From NCBI RefSeq assembly GCF_051622035.1, contig NC_135361.1, positions 8,003,001 through 8,067,000 on the forward strand: a stretch of 64,000 nt of DNA, read 5' to 3'. The notes beneath the pieces were generated by a model, which did not search any database, was not told the DNA's origin, and saw nothing but the letters and a program-made list of their open reading frames with translations. A program made the position numbers and the translations under genes. Shown here in pieces: positions 32,849-45,296 of the stretch. How positions within the stretch are numbered: the first letter of the stretch is position 1; each line of letters begins with the position of its first letter. The stretch is from Arctopsyche grandis (taxonomy: Eukaryota; Arthropoda; Insecta; Trichoptera; Hydropsychidae).

Positions 32849-35800
32849 ATGCCGGTCGAGCTGAACAGCCTGCTGGAGGGTTGGCTGGAGCTGGAGAGCG
32901 ACCCCGGACTGTTCACGCTGCTGCTCGAGGACTTCGGCGTGAAGGCGGTGCAGGTGGACGAGATCTACGACCTGCACAGACCCCTCGAGCCGCCCGTCTA
33001 CGGCTTCATCTTCCTGTTCCGGTGGATGGAGGAGCGCCGCTGCCGCCGCCGTCCCGGAGACCAGCTCGAGCGCTTCGTCCGCGACGAGGACGCCGTCAAC
33101 AACATCTTCTTCGCCCAGCAAATGGTGCCCAACAGTTGCGCCACGCACGCCCTGCTCTCCGTGCTCCTCAACTGCCCCAACATACATCTCGGCGACACTC
33201 TCAGCCGACTCAAGGTAAACTCACCTCTATTGCCACACACGATAACGATTACTATCGCTCCACCTACATTTTTAAACGTTTCGACTAATCTGAATGAAAC
33301 CTTTCAAAGTTTCGTATACGTACTTTTAAATGTCTATAATAATTTACTTCTGTCACTTCGAGTGTTTCAAATGTTTGTTAATTTCAGATGCATTCGACCG
33401 GTATGAGTCCTGAAAATAAAGGTTGGGCCATAAGTAACACTCCTGAACTTGCTTGTGCTCACAATTCTCATGCTATTCCGCAGGCTCGGAAGAAAACAGA
33501 CAAACAGGCTGGATTATCTTCTGGAAGGTTTACAGGTGTTTTATTTTGAATGTTTTATTAATTATTTTATTAATCTTCTTTTCTTTATCCCGGCATATTT
33601 TCAAGAGTTTTCAGTTATATGTTTTGTAATATTTTCATAAATTTTGATTTTTTTTACTTTATCTATGTAATCGAGAACTGAAATTTTTTTACATGTAATA
33701 GAAATTATAAATTTTTTACCCTAATAATTTTTGAATATTTTTACCTGAACCGGAAGTAGTACTTTTACTCTAGAGAATCGAGGTTTTTATTTTTTTCTCA
33801 GAAACCTTTTGGTTTATTGAACTGAAATTTCATATCTAGAAGTTTCAGCTTAATACCAAATTATGTATAAAATTTGGTAAGCATCCGTCAACCAAAAGTG
33901 GCAGTTTACTCTTGTTCGATTTTTCTTCCACTATTTTTTTCGACCCCTTAAACATGTGTTCTCTTCACGAAAAAAATCAAGTATAATTCTTGTATCAATG
34001 TGATGAAAATAAAAAAGAATCACTAAATTTAATAAACCGGAAGTGGGATTTTTTCCTCTTAGAAAGGTTAAAAATGTTGTGACCACGATTCTTTCCACAC
34101 CCCTGAACGTATCAAGTTGAAAATTTATATTTGTATTCTTTATGTACTAATTTAGAGCCGATAAGGTTTTGGTCAGAATTCGTAAACCGGAAGTAGTATT
34201 TTTTTTAAAACAATATTTCATTATTTTATTTTGGCCTTTTAAATTATTTTTATTCTCTTGATATTTAATGTGTGTAATAATTATTGTGATTTTAAGTAAA
34301 AAAAAAAAATTTAACAAAATTCGACAACTGGAAGTAGAACTTTTGTCTTGTGTAAGTTTCTCTACATTTCAATTTGTATCGAAAATGCTCGAATAACCAG
34401 TATGTGTGAACGTGTATGTACATACATATGTTTAACTATCGAATTTTGTTTGTGACCTTCTTACATTCCTCAAATATATAGATAGAGTCACAGGTTGGTC
34501 ACAACCGAGTTTTTTATTGTTTTATTACTTAAAATTTCAACAGGGGAAGCATTTCATTTTGTAAGTTTCGTACCGATCAACGGACACCTTTTTGAATTGG
34601 ACGGCTTGAAACCGTATCCTCAGGATCACGGTCCATGGGCCGAAGAGGAAGATTGGACCGACAAGTTCAGGAGAGTCATGTCTGAAAGGCTCGGAATTGA
34701 CACCGGAGAACAGTACCACGATATTAGGTTTGTGTTGGAATATCTGCTATCGTTTTTGGTGCATTTTATTGAATTTTAAATTTATCGATCGGTCTTCCAG
34801 GTTTAATTTGATGGCCGTCGTACCCGATCGGCGATTGGCTCTTTCTCAAAAATTGAAGATTTTAGAATCGAACAAACATATTTTAAAGGATGCTTTAGTA
34901 CAGCTGGGTAAAATAGTAACCAATTGCAATATGTTTAATTCTATTCAGGAAGATATTAATAATAAGGAATATCAAAGTGATGGTATGTCGTTTATTTATT
35001 TGATATATACTTTTTTTTATCATTAATTCTCATTAATAAAGTTTTATTGTTTTCAGTTGACCAATTGACTGATGAGAATAAATCTATTTCAAATGAAAAT
35101 TCAACGGAATCTTCGTTGGATATGCAAATGCATTCTGAAATTCCTGTAATGGAGAGCGTTTCCCTTTCCCCTATGGATTTCACCACTCCTTTAAATTATC
35201 AGCTCTCGGAATATGACACGGTTAATTCTTCAGGTAATATCGAAACAGTATCATTTTTAAAGCAACTTTTTAGTAGATAGTTAACTAAAAAATACCACAT
35301 CAGTCATCATTCTATTTTCTGGCTGATGAAATATTATCAATTGCCAATTTTTTTCAATGTCATGTATGTACTTCCCCACTGGCTACATATGTAATTGTCA
35401 TCAAGTCAAGTTCAGAAAACTTTTTAATCACACATTTAAATAATTACCAGTAGGTTGTTTAGCCTAATGGTAAGAAAACACTTAAAAGTGCGGCATGGGA
35501 TGCGTAGGTGGACTTCAACTGTGAGAGGCGTATCTCCATATCATTATTATTCTTCTTATTGATGTATTGTCTGCATCCAGACGTCGGTGACCATCTCGTC
35601 GATTATTTGTAGATATCCGTATCAGGTTTCAGCGGCTCGGAACAGATCTTTGGAACAGAACTCTCATTTCGATCCACACGCGCATTTTTCGATGCCAAGA
35701 CGACTTCCATTTTCTTCCTTCTATTAATACCAATACGGATAAATTCGTATTTTGGACCCGTATTATGTGTCCGAGGTACTCCATCTTTCTCCGCTCGATG

Positions 35801-36999
35801 ACAGAAATAAATTTCCTGCCTCTTCCTATCATGCTGAGGACAGCTTCATTGGTGACTTTTTTGGTTCATGGGATCTTCAGCATACGCCTGTAGACCCAAA
35901 TCTCAAAAGCTTCGATGTGGCTGATCATCCTGGTCTTCAGAGTCCATGTTTCGCTTCTACATATGTCATCATTAATTGGTACGACGTTCTTCTTATTTTA
36001 ACAAGTCTCTCTTACATTTTTTAAAATATGGGAATCACCGTTATCGATTTACAAGGATAAAATTTCACCAAAAATACTCCAGGGGGTGAGGTTTGCGAAG
36101 GGTCGCGACTATACATATTTGGCCTACCACCTTGCAAAACAATCTAAAAAAACACGTGCTGCGTACCTCTCTGTGTCCCTACCTTAAGCCTACAGCGATA
36201 CTTAATTAATTTAAATATATTTTAGGCTCCAACAACCAACATGTATCTGCAGCATCAGTAGAAACAATCAAGAAATTCTTTATTGTTCGGTTAGCTGGCG
36301 AATTAGATAGTTGCATTCAAATTCCAAGCAAAGAAATGAAGGTATATTCTATGAACCACATTGGCGAACATACTATATTATGTTGAATATATAATCCTCG
36401 CATAGCATAGCATGGTCTTCAGAGTGTTTTCCCCATTGATTGTATATAAATTTTGATATTATATTTATCCTCTATACTTCACTTCCTATATATATATATA
36501 TATATAGCTTGGGCCGGATCAAGGATGTGTACAAGTGAAGACAGCCGACTGTGGAATGGTAACCATAGCCGAGTTGCCGGCTGAAGGCAGCGACGCACCA
36601 GTCTCCCCGCTGAGGAGTTCATTCTCTCAAGACGATTTGGTTGTTTTCTTAAAAGAACTCGATGCCGAAATTCAATCGTGCCAGCAGGCGATCCATGACG
36701 AGAATGACAAACGTGATATGTACAAGGTTTGTTCATGTTTCGGTGATGGATTTAATGTGTTTTGGTTTTTTAAATGAATCGTTTTTGTCTGTTTGCAGGT
36801 GGACGATGCTCGCCGAACACACAACTATGACGAGTTCATCTGTACGTTTCTGTCGATGCTGGCGGAGCGCGGACGGCTGGCCGAATTGGTCGCCCCACTC
36901 GTTGGAGCACCTCGTCGTCCCGCACCCCACTTGTCTCCGCAAACGAACTTCACCGCTGCGCCCCGTAGACGAAAACGCAACGGCAATAAGAGAAAATAA
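32849..36999 (+). CDS. calypso: Calypso / BAP1 ubiquitin C-terminal hydrolase (PR-DUB catalytic subunit)
   Basis: Eight exons: 32849-33214, 33388-33535, 34544-34727, 34801-34982, 35057-35233, 36226-36341, 36508-36726 and 36799-36999. The product has 530 residues. The UCH domain (about 10-245) has the oxyanion Gln91, Cys97 (NSCATHAL), His176 (AFHFVSF) and Asp191 (FELDGL), so it should be active. The C-terminal ULD-type segment ([23 protein letters not shown]) and the basic tail ([11 protein letters not shown]) match the ASX-binding and nuclear localisation parts of Calypso. With Asx it removes ubiquitin from histone H2A Lys118/119 in Polycomb repression. The start is the ATG before [19 protein letters not shown]. 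Exon 1 is much richer in GC than the later exons. Intron 2 carries a dispersed repeat and intron 5 a LINE fragment. Confidence 0.97.
33700..34440 (+). repeat. 145-bp-period repeat with CCGGAAGT motifs, in calypso intron 2
   Basis: ACCGGAAGT or a close variant recurs at 33749, 33891, 34036, 34186 and 34327, spaced 141-150 bp, each followed by a T-rich stretch. The order and sequence of the units match 43925-44850 and, inverted, 55730-57150, so this is a copy of one dispersed element made of diverged internal monomers. Confidence 0.8.
35452..36020 (-). mobile_element. LINE reverse transcriptase 3' fragment in calypso intron 5
   Basis: The minus strand encodes the C-terminal part of a non-LTR reverse transcriptase [23 protein letters not shown], then YRRMLKIP[14 protein letters not shown] and [13 protein letters not shown]. 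One stop replaces the usual Trp codon. The 35452-35560 part resembles a SINE-like head with TTTAGCCTAATGGTAAG. Inactive remnant. Confidence 0.8.
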
Positions 37000-38600
37000 A
37001 CTGATTGAATTTTTTTCGAAACTTTTTTAGATTTACCCAATCGTAGGTGCTATGATAAATTAGAAAGTATTATATTAATATTATTACAATGATGTAAAGG
37101 GGCATTTATATATTAGGAATTAAGTGTATGTAGGTGATTTAAAATTTTTGTATTGTATATAATTTTTTTTATTTATTATAGTAGTTATTTAATAGAGTTG
37201 AATAAACCTGGATTGATTTTTTTTAGTTTGAACCAAACTAAAGGCAGTTTGAGAGTCTATAACATATTTGAATATTTTTACAAAATTTAAAACAAAGTAG
37301 ATCTTCTCACTTTATATTTATATTGAGTTTTTAGATCATAAAAATATATTTTATAAGTCATTTATTTGTGATATTGAAAATTTCTTTCTTTTTTATGTTT
37401 ATTTTTACAATTGAACTGAACTGTTCAAAATTTGAGTTGATCCCGCCGTTTTATATTATAATTATTTTTATTGACACTATAATTTATTTGTTATTAATGT
37501 TTTCAAAGCACGATATTAACTGATAATGTTAAATTGTGTTTATGACATTTAGTTTGCCGCATATTTATGTATGTATATTTATGCTCGGTGTGTTTCAATA
37601 TCGGTACATACTCTAATTATTATTATAGTTTCCATACATATTTTATTATGTATTATTTAAATTGTAATTAATCTGGTCATTCTATTGTATACATACATAT
37701 ATGTATTTGAGAATAGTAATATAAAATGTAGCATATACTTACATATATACATAAATGTATAATTCGTACTGTTAAATTTTACTTAATATTTAATTTTGTA
37801 TTTTCTTAATGAATCTCATTGCAATAAAAGCTTTTTTGAAGTGTAATAGTATTGTTATTATCATTTAAAATATAGAACACTTGCACTATTGACTTGAGTG
37901 TAATAATTTCAATGGAAAGAACTCGCTTAGCAACAAACGTGCGGATGATTATAAAACGCCATGTTCACTTTCTCTTCGTCGAAAGACCAGGTCAAGGAAA
38001 ATTACAATACTTCAGATGTCTATTCGTTTACTAATTTCATACTAATCCTAGTGAAAATGAATAAGTTGATAAAAATAAATGCAAGTGAAACTGACTTATA
38101 TGCGCTAAATTCGTGCTCTGTGCCTATGGAATAATCACAGACATTTTGTATTTATTCATCATTCAACGAGTGTTGACTGCTTTATGATGATTATATCGAA
38201 ATGTGTACTTGATTGATCAATGACAATTTTTAACAAATGCTTTTTTTTTTTTTCATTTTACCGGTTTTTACACATTTAAGTCTTTAAAAAATTGTGGCGT
38301 ATAAAATTCCGTGTAAAAATCGCTGCGTGAAACTTACGCTTTTTGTTTATTGACCAATCAGTGAGCGTCGATCGTTCTTTATATTTATCGACCAATCGTC
38401 CTTCTTGTATATCAACCAATCACAGAGCTTGGATTGTTCTTTGTGTTTATAGTACACCATTTGGTGAATTTCTCATTTATGTAAATCATTCGGAATCGAT
38501 AAGGAATTTCAAGAATAATCTCATATGTAGTTGACATTTTGCAGTTTAGGTAAGTCTATTAGTCGAAGCTAGTTGGTAATCTTATGTATGTAAATATGTA
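37000..38600. other. Calypso 3' flank, AT-rich intergenic DNA
   Basis: Very AT-rich. A polyadenylation signal (GTTGAATAAAC) lies at about 37197, with further AATAAA sites near 37826. I see no coding or RNA features. Confidence 0.55.
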
Positions 38601-38603
38601 CGT

Positions 38604-38769
38604 ACCAGTGGCGTGCGGTGAAATTCTCTCTCTTTTTGTTGTACAGCCTTACTTAATGTGCACGGGCAGGATACAAGAGGAACAGCCTGTTCTTCTTGTA
38701 TCCTGCTCTCGCACATTAAGTAAGGCTGTACGATAAAAAGAGAGAGAATTTTACCGCACGCCACTGGTA
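38604..38769. mobile_element. Near-perfect 166-bp hairpin element (CCAGTGGCGTGCGG ends)
   Basis: The left arm starts CCAGTGGCGTGCGGTGAAA and the right arm is its reverse complement ending CGCACGCCACTGG. The arms meet at about 38687 with almost no loop. It is flanked by TACGTA/TACATA-type sequence. The same terminal sequence bounds the longer element at 39398-41192, of which this looks like a foldback derivative. Confidence 0.85.
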
Positions 38770-39397
38770 CATACATATGTAGATCCGGTGGTGTTACCCA
38801 TATATACTTTTATACTTTTTTTTTCATTCAAGGCACAATTATGTACATGAAAGTTCATTAAATTTTCAAGATTTGTATTATTTTTGACAAAAATTATATG
38901 AATTTTTAGATTAAATAACGGTTTCCGGAAACTTTTGATTTTTAACAACGGGTTTCCGGAAACCCATGGAAACCATTGGGGTGACACCACTGCATAGATC
39001 CTTTGGCATAAAATTGCATATGTATAGTTATTAAATACATACATATGTACATAGCTATACACGATTAAAAGTAGTCGTATTGCAAAGCCAAATTTGTAAT
39101 GGAGGAAATCCTCTATAATTATGTGCCTCAAATCCTTTGGACTGTGAAAAAAAGTCTTGCGGGTGCGTCGGTCCAATTTTTGCGAAATTTGGTCAAGGTT
39201 GAACGTGTCTGGGGTCAACTTGACCCCGAGCCTCGAATTCGCGGTCAACGAATCGCCCTATTGTTTTTGACGTATCAAATGTCGAGGTCTTTATCTCAAG
39301 TGCATACCGATTACGCAAAATAATCATACAGATCAATTCCGATCCTGCATCAAATGGATATACTACATACATATACTATATATGTATATATACATAC

Positions 39398-41192
39398 CAG
39401 TGGCTTGCGGTGAAATTCTCTCTGTTTTTGTCATAAAGCCTTACTTACGCGTGCGCGAGCAGAAAGTGTCGGTTTTAGGGGGGGGCTGAGTCGGGCGGCG
39501 CCCAAGGGCGCCATTTGATGCGCCGAATGCGCTCCAAAATTTTAAGTTAGAGCGCCGAAGGCTCTACAAAATTTAAGATCAGAGCGCTAATGGCGCTTCT
39601 ACGTTCCAAGTTCAAATATTTGTACTCGGCAAATTTTTTTCATTGGGCGAAGGCGCATTCCCCTTTATATTCTATTATGCTTATCAAAAAAAAATAGTTT
39701 TACATTTCACTGTGGCATCCACAATTTAAATCTTGTACTATATGACGCTGAGAAATCTTTTGCAACATCACAAACTTTTTTCGGTATTCTCCAAAGATTT
39801 TTTACCCTATTTTCAGTTTCAATATATCGCTGGAAGATTCTAACTGATCACGTGCAATTATATTCCTTAATAAAATAATTTGTCACATGATGGGAAGCGA
39901 AAATAGTAAGTTTCAGCTAAATATTTAGCAGTGAAATTACAAATAGAGTCGGTATTTAAACAATTAAAAAGAGAAACGGCAATTTGACAAAAATACACAA
40001 AACGCGTTTATCATTTGTCCTGCGAAATAGTTAGACGTCGGGTTTTTTAATCCTCTCTTAATCCTTAACATTTGTGTCAATGAAAGAAAGATTCGAGCAG
40101 TTTTTTTTTATTTTTTTTATTTTACAGATATACCAGGAAGGCCTTACAGGTAAATCCCAATGCACCTTCCTGGCCAATTACAAATACAAATGCAGCATTT
40201 TTTTTATTATAAGTCGTTGAATTGCGAGACACTGAAAAAACTCGCAAATTAACGAGACATCTATGAATTGTACATACATTTTTATTGTACATCCATCAAA
40301 TTTCAAATAGTGGTGACATAGTAGGTAGGAAGGATTTTTAGCCAATTTTTTTTTTTCCGGGAACCGTTTCAACAATGAAATCAGAGAAAATTGGCAAACT
40401 CTGATAGGAAACGATCAACCTGGAGTCACAAATCCAGGTCTGACCAACAGCATACTCTGAAAAATTCATTTTCATTCAGGGATAGAACCCGGCACCTTCT
40501 TGACGGTAAGCAGAAGCTTAACGTCCGAGCTATGCTGCTGGTTAGTTGAACGAATATTCCAAGACGTGGGGTTTTTCTAAACAATCTACCGGAAGGAAAC
40601 GAACTTCGTTAATATAATGCCGATCTTCGAATTATGCTCACCAAGAATTCAAAATCTGATATCAATAGTAATGAACTCTGAGATGAACTTATTAGTTAAA
40701 TAAGAGATATAAAAAATTACCACTTACACGAAAACCATGTGAAATGTAAAGTAGGTATGTAAAAAGCCTATCTTTCAAATGAAAGGTAAAATTAATCTAC
40801 TTATTTTATTATATTAAATTTCTTAAAACAACATTTACAATAATTATATCCGAACATTTGGGTTGCTATGCGAATTTTGTTAACATGGCTCGGAAAGTTC
40901 ACTTCTGAAATATAATTTTATTTATTTTTAACTCCACCAGTGGAAACCTTGTTAACCACTTTTCTGTCGGTCTCAAGTCCGGAAAAAGGTGAATGGAAAG
41001 ACATTTTTTTATATTTTTTCTATGGGCGCTTAGAAAAAATTGTCCGAGGGCGCCATACTGTGTAAGGCCGGCACTGAGCAGAATACGAGGGGATTTAGTA
41101 TGACGTCACCTGTTCCCCTTGTATCCTGCTCGCGCACACGAAAGTAAGGCTGTGCGACAAAAACAGGTAGAATTTCACGGCACGCCACTGGT
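39398..41192. mobile_element. TIR element, about 1.8 kb, with CCAGTGGC termini
   Basis: Left end CCAGTGGCTTGCGGTGAAA and inverted right end CCAGTGGCGTGCCGTGAAA, with about 65 bp of matching inverted repeat including GCCTTACTT and the CGCGAGCAG blocks. Both sides are flanked by TACATA. The interior has no transposase-like ORF but contains a SINE (40129-40543) and subterminal GGCGCC-rich repeats. Confidence 0.75.
40129..40543 (-). mobile_element. tRNA-derived SINE (full length)
   Basis: Tail ACCAGGAAGGCCTTACAGGT, central TCTGATAGGAAACGATCAAC block and head GAGCTATGCTGCTGGTT. Inserted inside the 1.8-kb TIR element. Confidence 0.85.
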
Positions 41193-41258
41193 ACATACAT
41201 ACATACATATGAAGAGGAAAGATAGTATATATGTAGTTTTTGCCCACTTGGATAAAAT

Positions 41259-41630
41259 ATATCAGAGGAAGGCCTAACAGGTAAACCCCAATGCGCCTTC
41301 CTAGCCAATTAAAAACATTGCAGCATTTTTTATTACATAAATCTTTAAACACGAAATTACCTATTAATTAATCCATAGACCATCCACATCCACAATCCAT
41401 TTTTACCTATTGTACATAAACCAAATTCAGATATTGGCGACATGGTGGGTAGGAATGCTTTTGCCAATTTGACGGAGTAAGCGTTTCAACAATGAAATCA
41501 GATAAATTGGCAAACTCTGATAGGAAACGATCGACTTGTAGTCACAAATATCTAAGTTTGACCAGCAGCATCAAAGATTAGCACGGGATCGAACCTGGTA
41601 ACCTCTCGGTGCTTAACATAACGCTTATGA
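41259..41630 (-). mobile_element. tRNA-derived SINE
   Basis: Same family: tail with GGAAGGCCTAACAGGTAAAC, central GATAGGAAACGATCGACTTG, and a B-box-like GGGATCGAACC near the head. It lies about 65 bp outside the 1.8-kb TIR element. Confidence 0.82.
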
Positions 41631-42680
41631 GTACATAAGCGCCAAATGATGGTGAATTTATATATTGCTATCAGTAAGTAGGGGACAGACGCATCATCGA
41701 GGGCACATAAAGTAATGTCGCGGGTTTCTTTTTTTTTGTACTGAAACCCAAGTGGTCGATGACTTTACCACGGCCAATGACTCGTGTTTCGCCTGTGTAT
41801 TGTTATTTACATTTTTTTTGCCATGATTTTTATTTTTTCTACATTTCTAAATGAACAGTGCAACAAACCCTATGATAAAATTGAACATAGCAGGCTTCGT
41901 CCAAATTCAGCCTTCTAAAGCCGCTCTCGGTACTAATTTCCCCCGAGCATTTGCGGAAAATTTAAATCGAATGAAAAGGCCATTGCATTCCAAATGCAAC
42001 CACGGTCGATTGCCTCATCTCGAGATGGCACACACTGAACAAATTGCATGTCTCAACGAACCGCTTTGTCCTTTTCATTCACGTAAAAAAAGCAATTTCA
42101 GTTTGTACACACTGTGTTTCAGCATCGCCGAGTCATAATATTCAGCTGAAAATCATTGCGCTCGTTGCGATACTCAGGTGACTCACTATACAAAATTTAC
42201 CGGAAGTTTGAATGACATGGTGCTAATGTGTTGCATTATTACCGGTCGATGGTTGGAAATGGCAATTTAACGACCATATCGATCGTAATGATAATTGCTT
42301 AAATTGCATATATGCGATTTTAACGACCTTCAATAGTTAACTCTTTGATCCATTAAAGGTAATTAGTGTTAATATGTGCTGTTACATTGGAAAAGATATG
42401 TGGATAATGATTCAGTTGGTTGAAAGAAAAACTTATTTATAATTAAGATGTACATACATTAATATATGAAATTTTTCCATTGAGATGGAAAGTCTTGGAA
42501 AAATATTGGAGTTAATCTTGTTGGTCTCAACGAAAAAATATTTTTTTAAATACCTCCTTTACGTTTTACTTACGATTACAATTCAGGAAAAAGTATACCA
42601 TATACCATATTGCTCATTTTGGTCATCAATATAAGTAAATGGAGCCTCCGTCATTACGATGGTGCAAATATATCGTGTAA
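41631..42680. other. Unassigned intergenic DNA with a small ORF
   Basis: A 95-codon ORF lies at 41851-42138 (+), beginning MNSATNPMIK, with no recognised domain. Its composition is mixed and less AT-biased than the surroundings. The last about 75 bp before 42680 recur at 52750-52830, next to another TIR element, so they belong to a repeat. Confidence 0.4.
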
Positions 42681-43924
42681 TGGTGCTTACGGACTAAACC
42701 AACGACGATTTTGGGCCAACTTTTTAACCAGCAGTAGCGTACAAAATATCGAAATAAAAATTAAATTTTAAAATTGAAATTAAATATCAAAATCAAGCTA
42801 AAGAGCGAGATTGAGCTAAAATTAGATCATCGTTGATGTTTTGAATTACAACAATGTTTTGAATTACGACGATACGCATTTAAAACCAGAGAAATATTAT
42901 AATTTCTCTGCTTACGAGCGAAAAAAAATATTGTTGAAGTCGTCACGAGATGTTACTGTATTTCCACGTGGATGATCGATAAAAAAAAAACAATTCATAA
43001 ATGGTCCGTACGCACCAAACCAACGACGATTTTGGGCCAACTTTTAAAACCAGTAGCGTACAAAATATCGAAATAAAAATGAAATAAAAAAATTGAAATT
43101 AAATATCAAAATTAAGCTAACGAGCGAGATTGAGCTAAAATTAGATCATCGTTGATGTTTTGAATTACAACAATGTTTTGAATTACGACAAAACGCATTA
43201 CAACCAGAGAAATATTATAATTACGAGCGAAAAAAACCTTGTTATTGTTTCTTATAAGTCGTCACGATACACTACTGTGTTTCCCCCTTCGGAAATATTT
43301 AACCAACGAAGATTTTGGGCCAACTTTTAAAACCAGTAGCGTACAAAATATCGAAATAAAAATGAAATAAAAAAATTGAAATTAAATATCAAAATTAAGC
43401 TAACGAGCGAGATTGAGCTAAAATTAGATCATCGTTGATGTTTTGAATTACAATAATGTTTTGAATTACGACGATGCGCATTACCACCAGAGAAATATTA
43501 TAATTACGAGCGAAAAAAACCTTGTTGTTGTTTCTTATAAGTCATCACGATAACTACTGTGTTGCCGTCGATGAAATATTTAACAAAAAAAATGTCGGTG
43601 ATTTGTCAAAGGGTTTTTTTTTCTTTCGTCGAAATAAAATTAATAATCACACATTATCCGATAAATTTTACCTCTGAGATAAATTTATCCGATAAATGTA
43701 TTTAATAATATTATTTCCCGACAAGACGATGGATTTTACTAACCTCTTTTTTTATCGAATGGGAGCGAATTCATGAATATACAAATACAATCTCAAATCA
43801 ACTCATACCGTATAATTGTTTTTCGCTCGTAAGCAGAGAAATGATATACTTTACTGTGATTGTGTATATACTTTACTGTGATTGTGTATATACTTTACTG
43901 TGTTATTGTATATACTTTACTGTT

Positions 43925-44850
43925 CTACTCTCTATTTTTACTTTATCTATGTACGTAGTAACAATAGATGAAGTTTCGTGATCATGTGAAAATTCGAACT
44001 CGAGATTTTGACTAATTCACACTCAGAATCCATTACTGATCACGTTTTCATGATCTAGAAAAAATGTGTGTGTGTCTGTCTATTTTGAGGATTTTTTGAA
44101 CACTTTTGATTTTTTTGATTTATACATATGTAAGTGGATTCTTTTTTTTAAGTTTTTGAATTCAATTATCTCCCAATCGAATCGGACTGAAATCTTTTTA
44201 AATGTGATAGAAATAATAATTTTTATAACCTTATATTTTTTTAATATTTTTATTTGAACCGGAAGTAATACTTTTAGTCTAGAGAATCGAGGTTTTTTTA
44301 TGTTTTTCTCAGAAACATTTTAGTTTACTGAACTGCAATTTAATATCTAGAAGTTTAAGCGCAATAAAAAGTTATATATAAAATTTGGTAATCATCCCTC
44401 AACCGGAAGTGGCAGTTTACTCTTGTTCGATTTTTCTTCCACTATTTTTTTTGAACCCTTAAACTTGTGTATTCACAAAAAAAATTCAAGTATAATTATT
44501 GTATCAATGTGATGAAAATAAAAAATATCACTAAATTTAATAAACCGGAAGTGGGATTTTTTCCTCTTAGAAAGGTGAAAAATGTTGTCGCCTGTTCTGT
44601 CCACACTCCTGAACGTATGAAGCTGAAAATTTATATTTGTATTCTTTATGTACTAACTTAGAGCTGCTAATGTTTTGGTCAGAATTTGTAAACCGGAAGT
44701 AGTATTTTTTTTAAAAACAATTTTTATTTTATTTTGACCTTTTAAATTATTTATATTTTCTTGATATTTAATGTGTATAATACTGATAGTGATTTTAAGT
44801 AATGAAAAAAAATTGAACAAAATCCGACAACCGGTAGTAGATCTCTTTTT
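43925..44850 (+). repeat. 145-bp-period repeat with CCGGAAGT motifs, second copy
   Basis: ACCGG(A/T)AGT occurs at 44258, 44402, 44544, 44692 and 44830, spaced 138-148 bp. The flank with GTACGTAGTAACAATAGATG is present, and the monomer order matches the calypso intron copy. Confidence 0.8.
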
Positions 44851-44927
44851 ATGGAACTGCAAAGACACTGTGTCAAAAAATCTTTAAAAATAAAATAAAA
44901 TAAATTAAATGATATTTTATTACATAC

Positions 44928-45296
44928 CAATGTGTCTGTTGTATCTAGTGTTGCACGCGGAGTAAATTTGTCGAGTAAAAACTTCATTTTTTCAAAACCA
45001 AACCACTTTGATTTATAAATGTCGTCACTTCCAGCGCCTGATTTTTTTGTAGCCTCACATCGTTGTCGCTCCCGTCTAAATGAGGTCATCAGAGACTCCA
45101 CTTTTTTCTTTATGTCGTTGGCATGGCAATTGAAAATATTTGCTATTTCCTTCAATTCATCATTTCTCTTGGTTTTTAATTTGTATTCTTTATGTGTCGG
45201 ATTCCAAAGCGACGGCTTTTCACGGTATAAGTCTATAAGTAATATAATATCTTCGTTTGTCCACTCTCTATTTTTTTTAATTAGAACTTTCTCCAT
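44928..45296 (-). CDS. MADF-domain protein, first exon (transposon-associated)
   Basis: A 123-codon exon beginning MEKVLIKKNREWTNEDIIL and ending at a GTATGT donor after DTTDTL. Residues about 12-110 form a MADF (Myb/SANT-like) DNA-binding domain with the expected tryptophans and hydrophobic positions: WTNEDIILLIDLYREKPSLW, KRNDELKEIANIF, VESLMTSFRRER and WFGFEKMKFL. Downstream exons cannot be found; the sequence after the donor is the CCGGAAGT repeat. It lies inside the TIR elements with TAA duplications, and PIF/Harbinger transposons are known to carry a Myb/MADF-like second gene, so it is probably transposon-encoded. It could also be a captured or domesticated host exon. Confidence 0.7.

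Noticed and set aside
38751-39248. 165-codon minus-strand ORF
   Set aside because: It begins in the hairpin element and crosses AT-rich repeats; no domain and unnatural composition.
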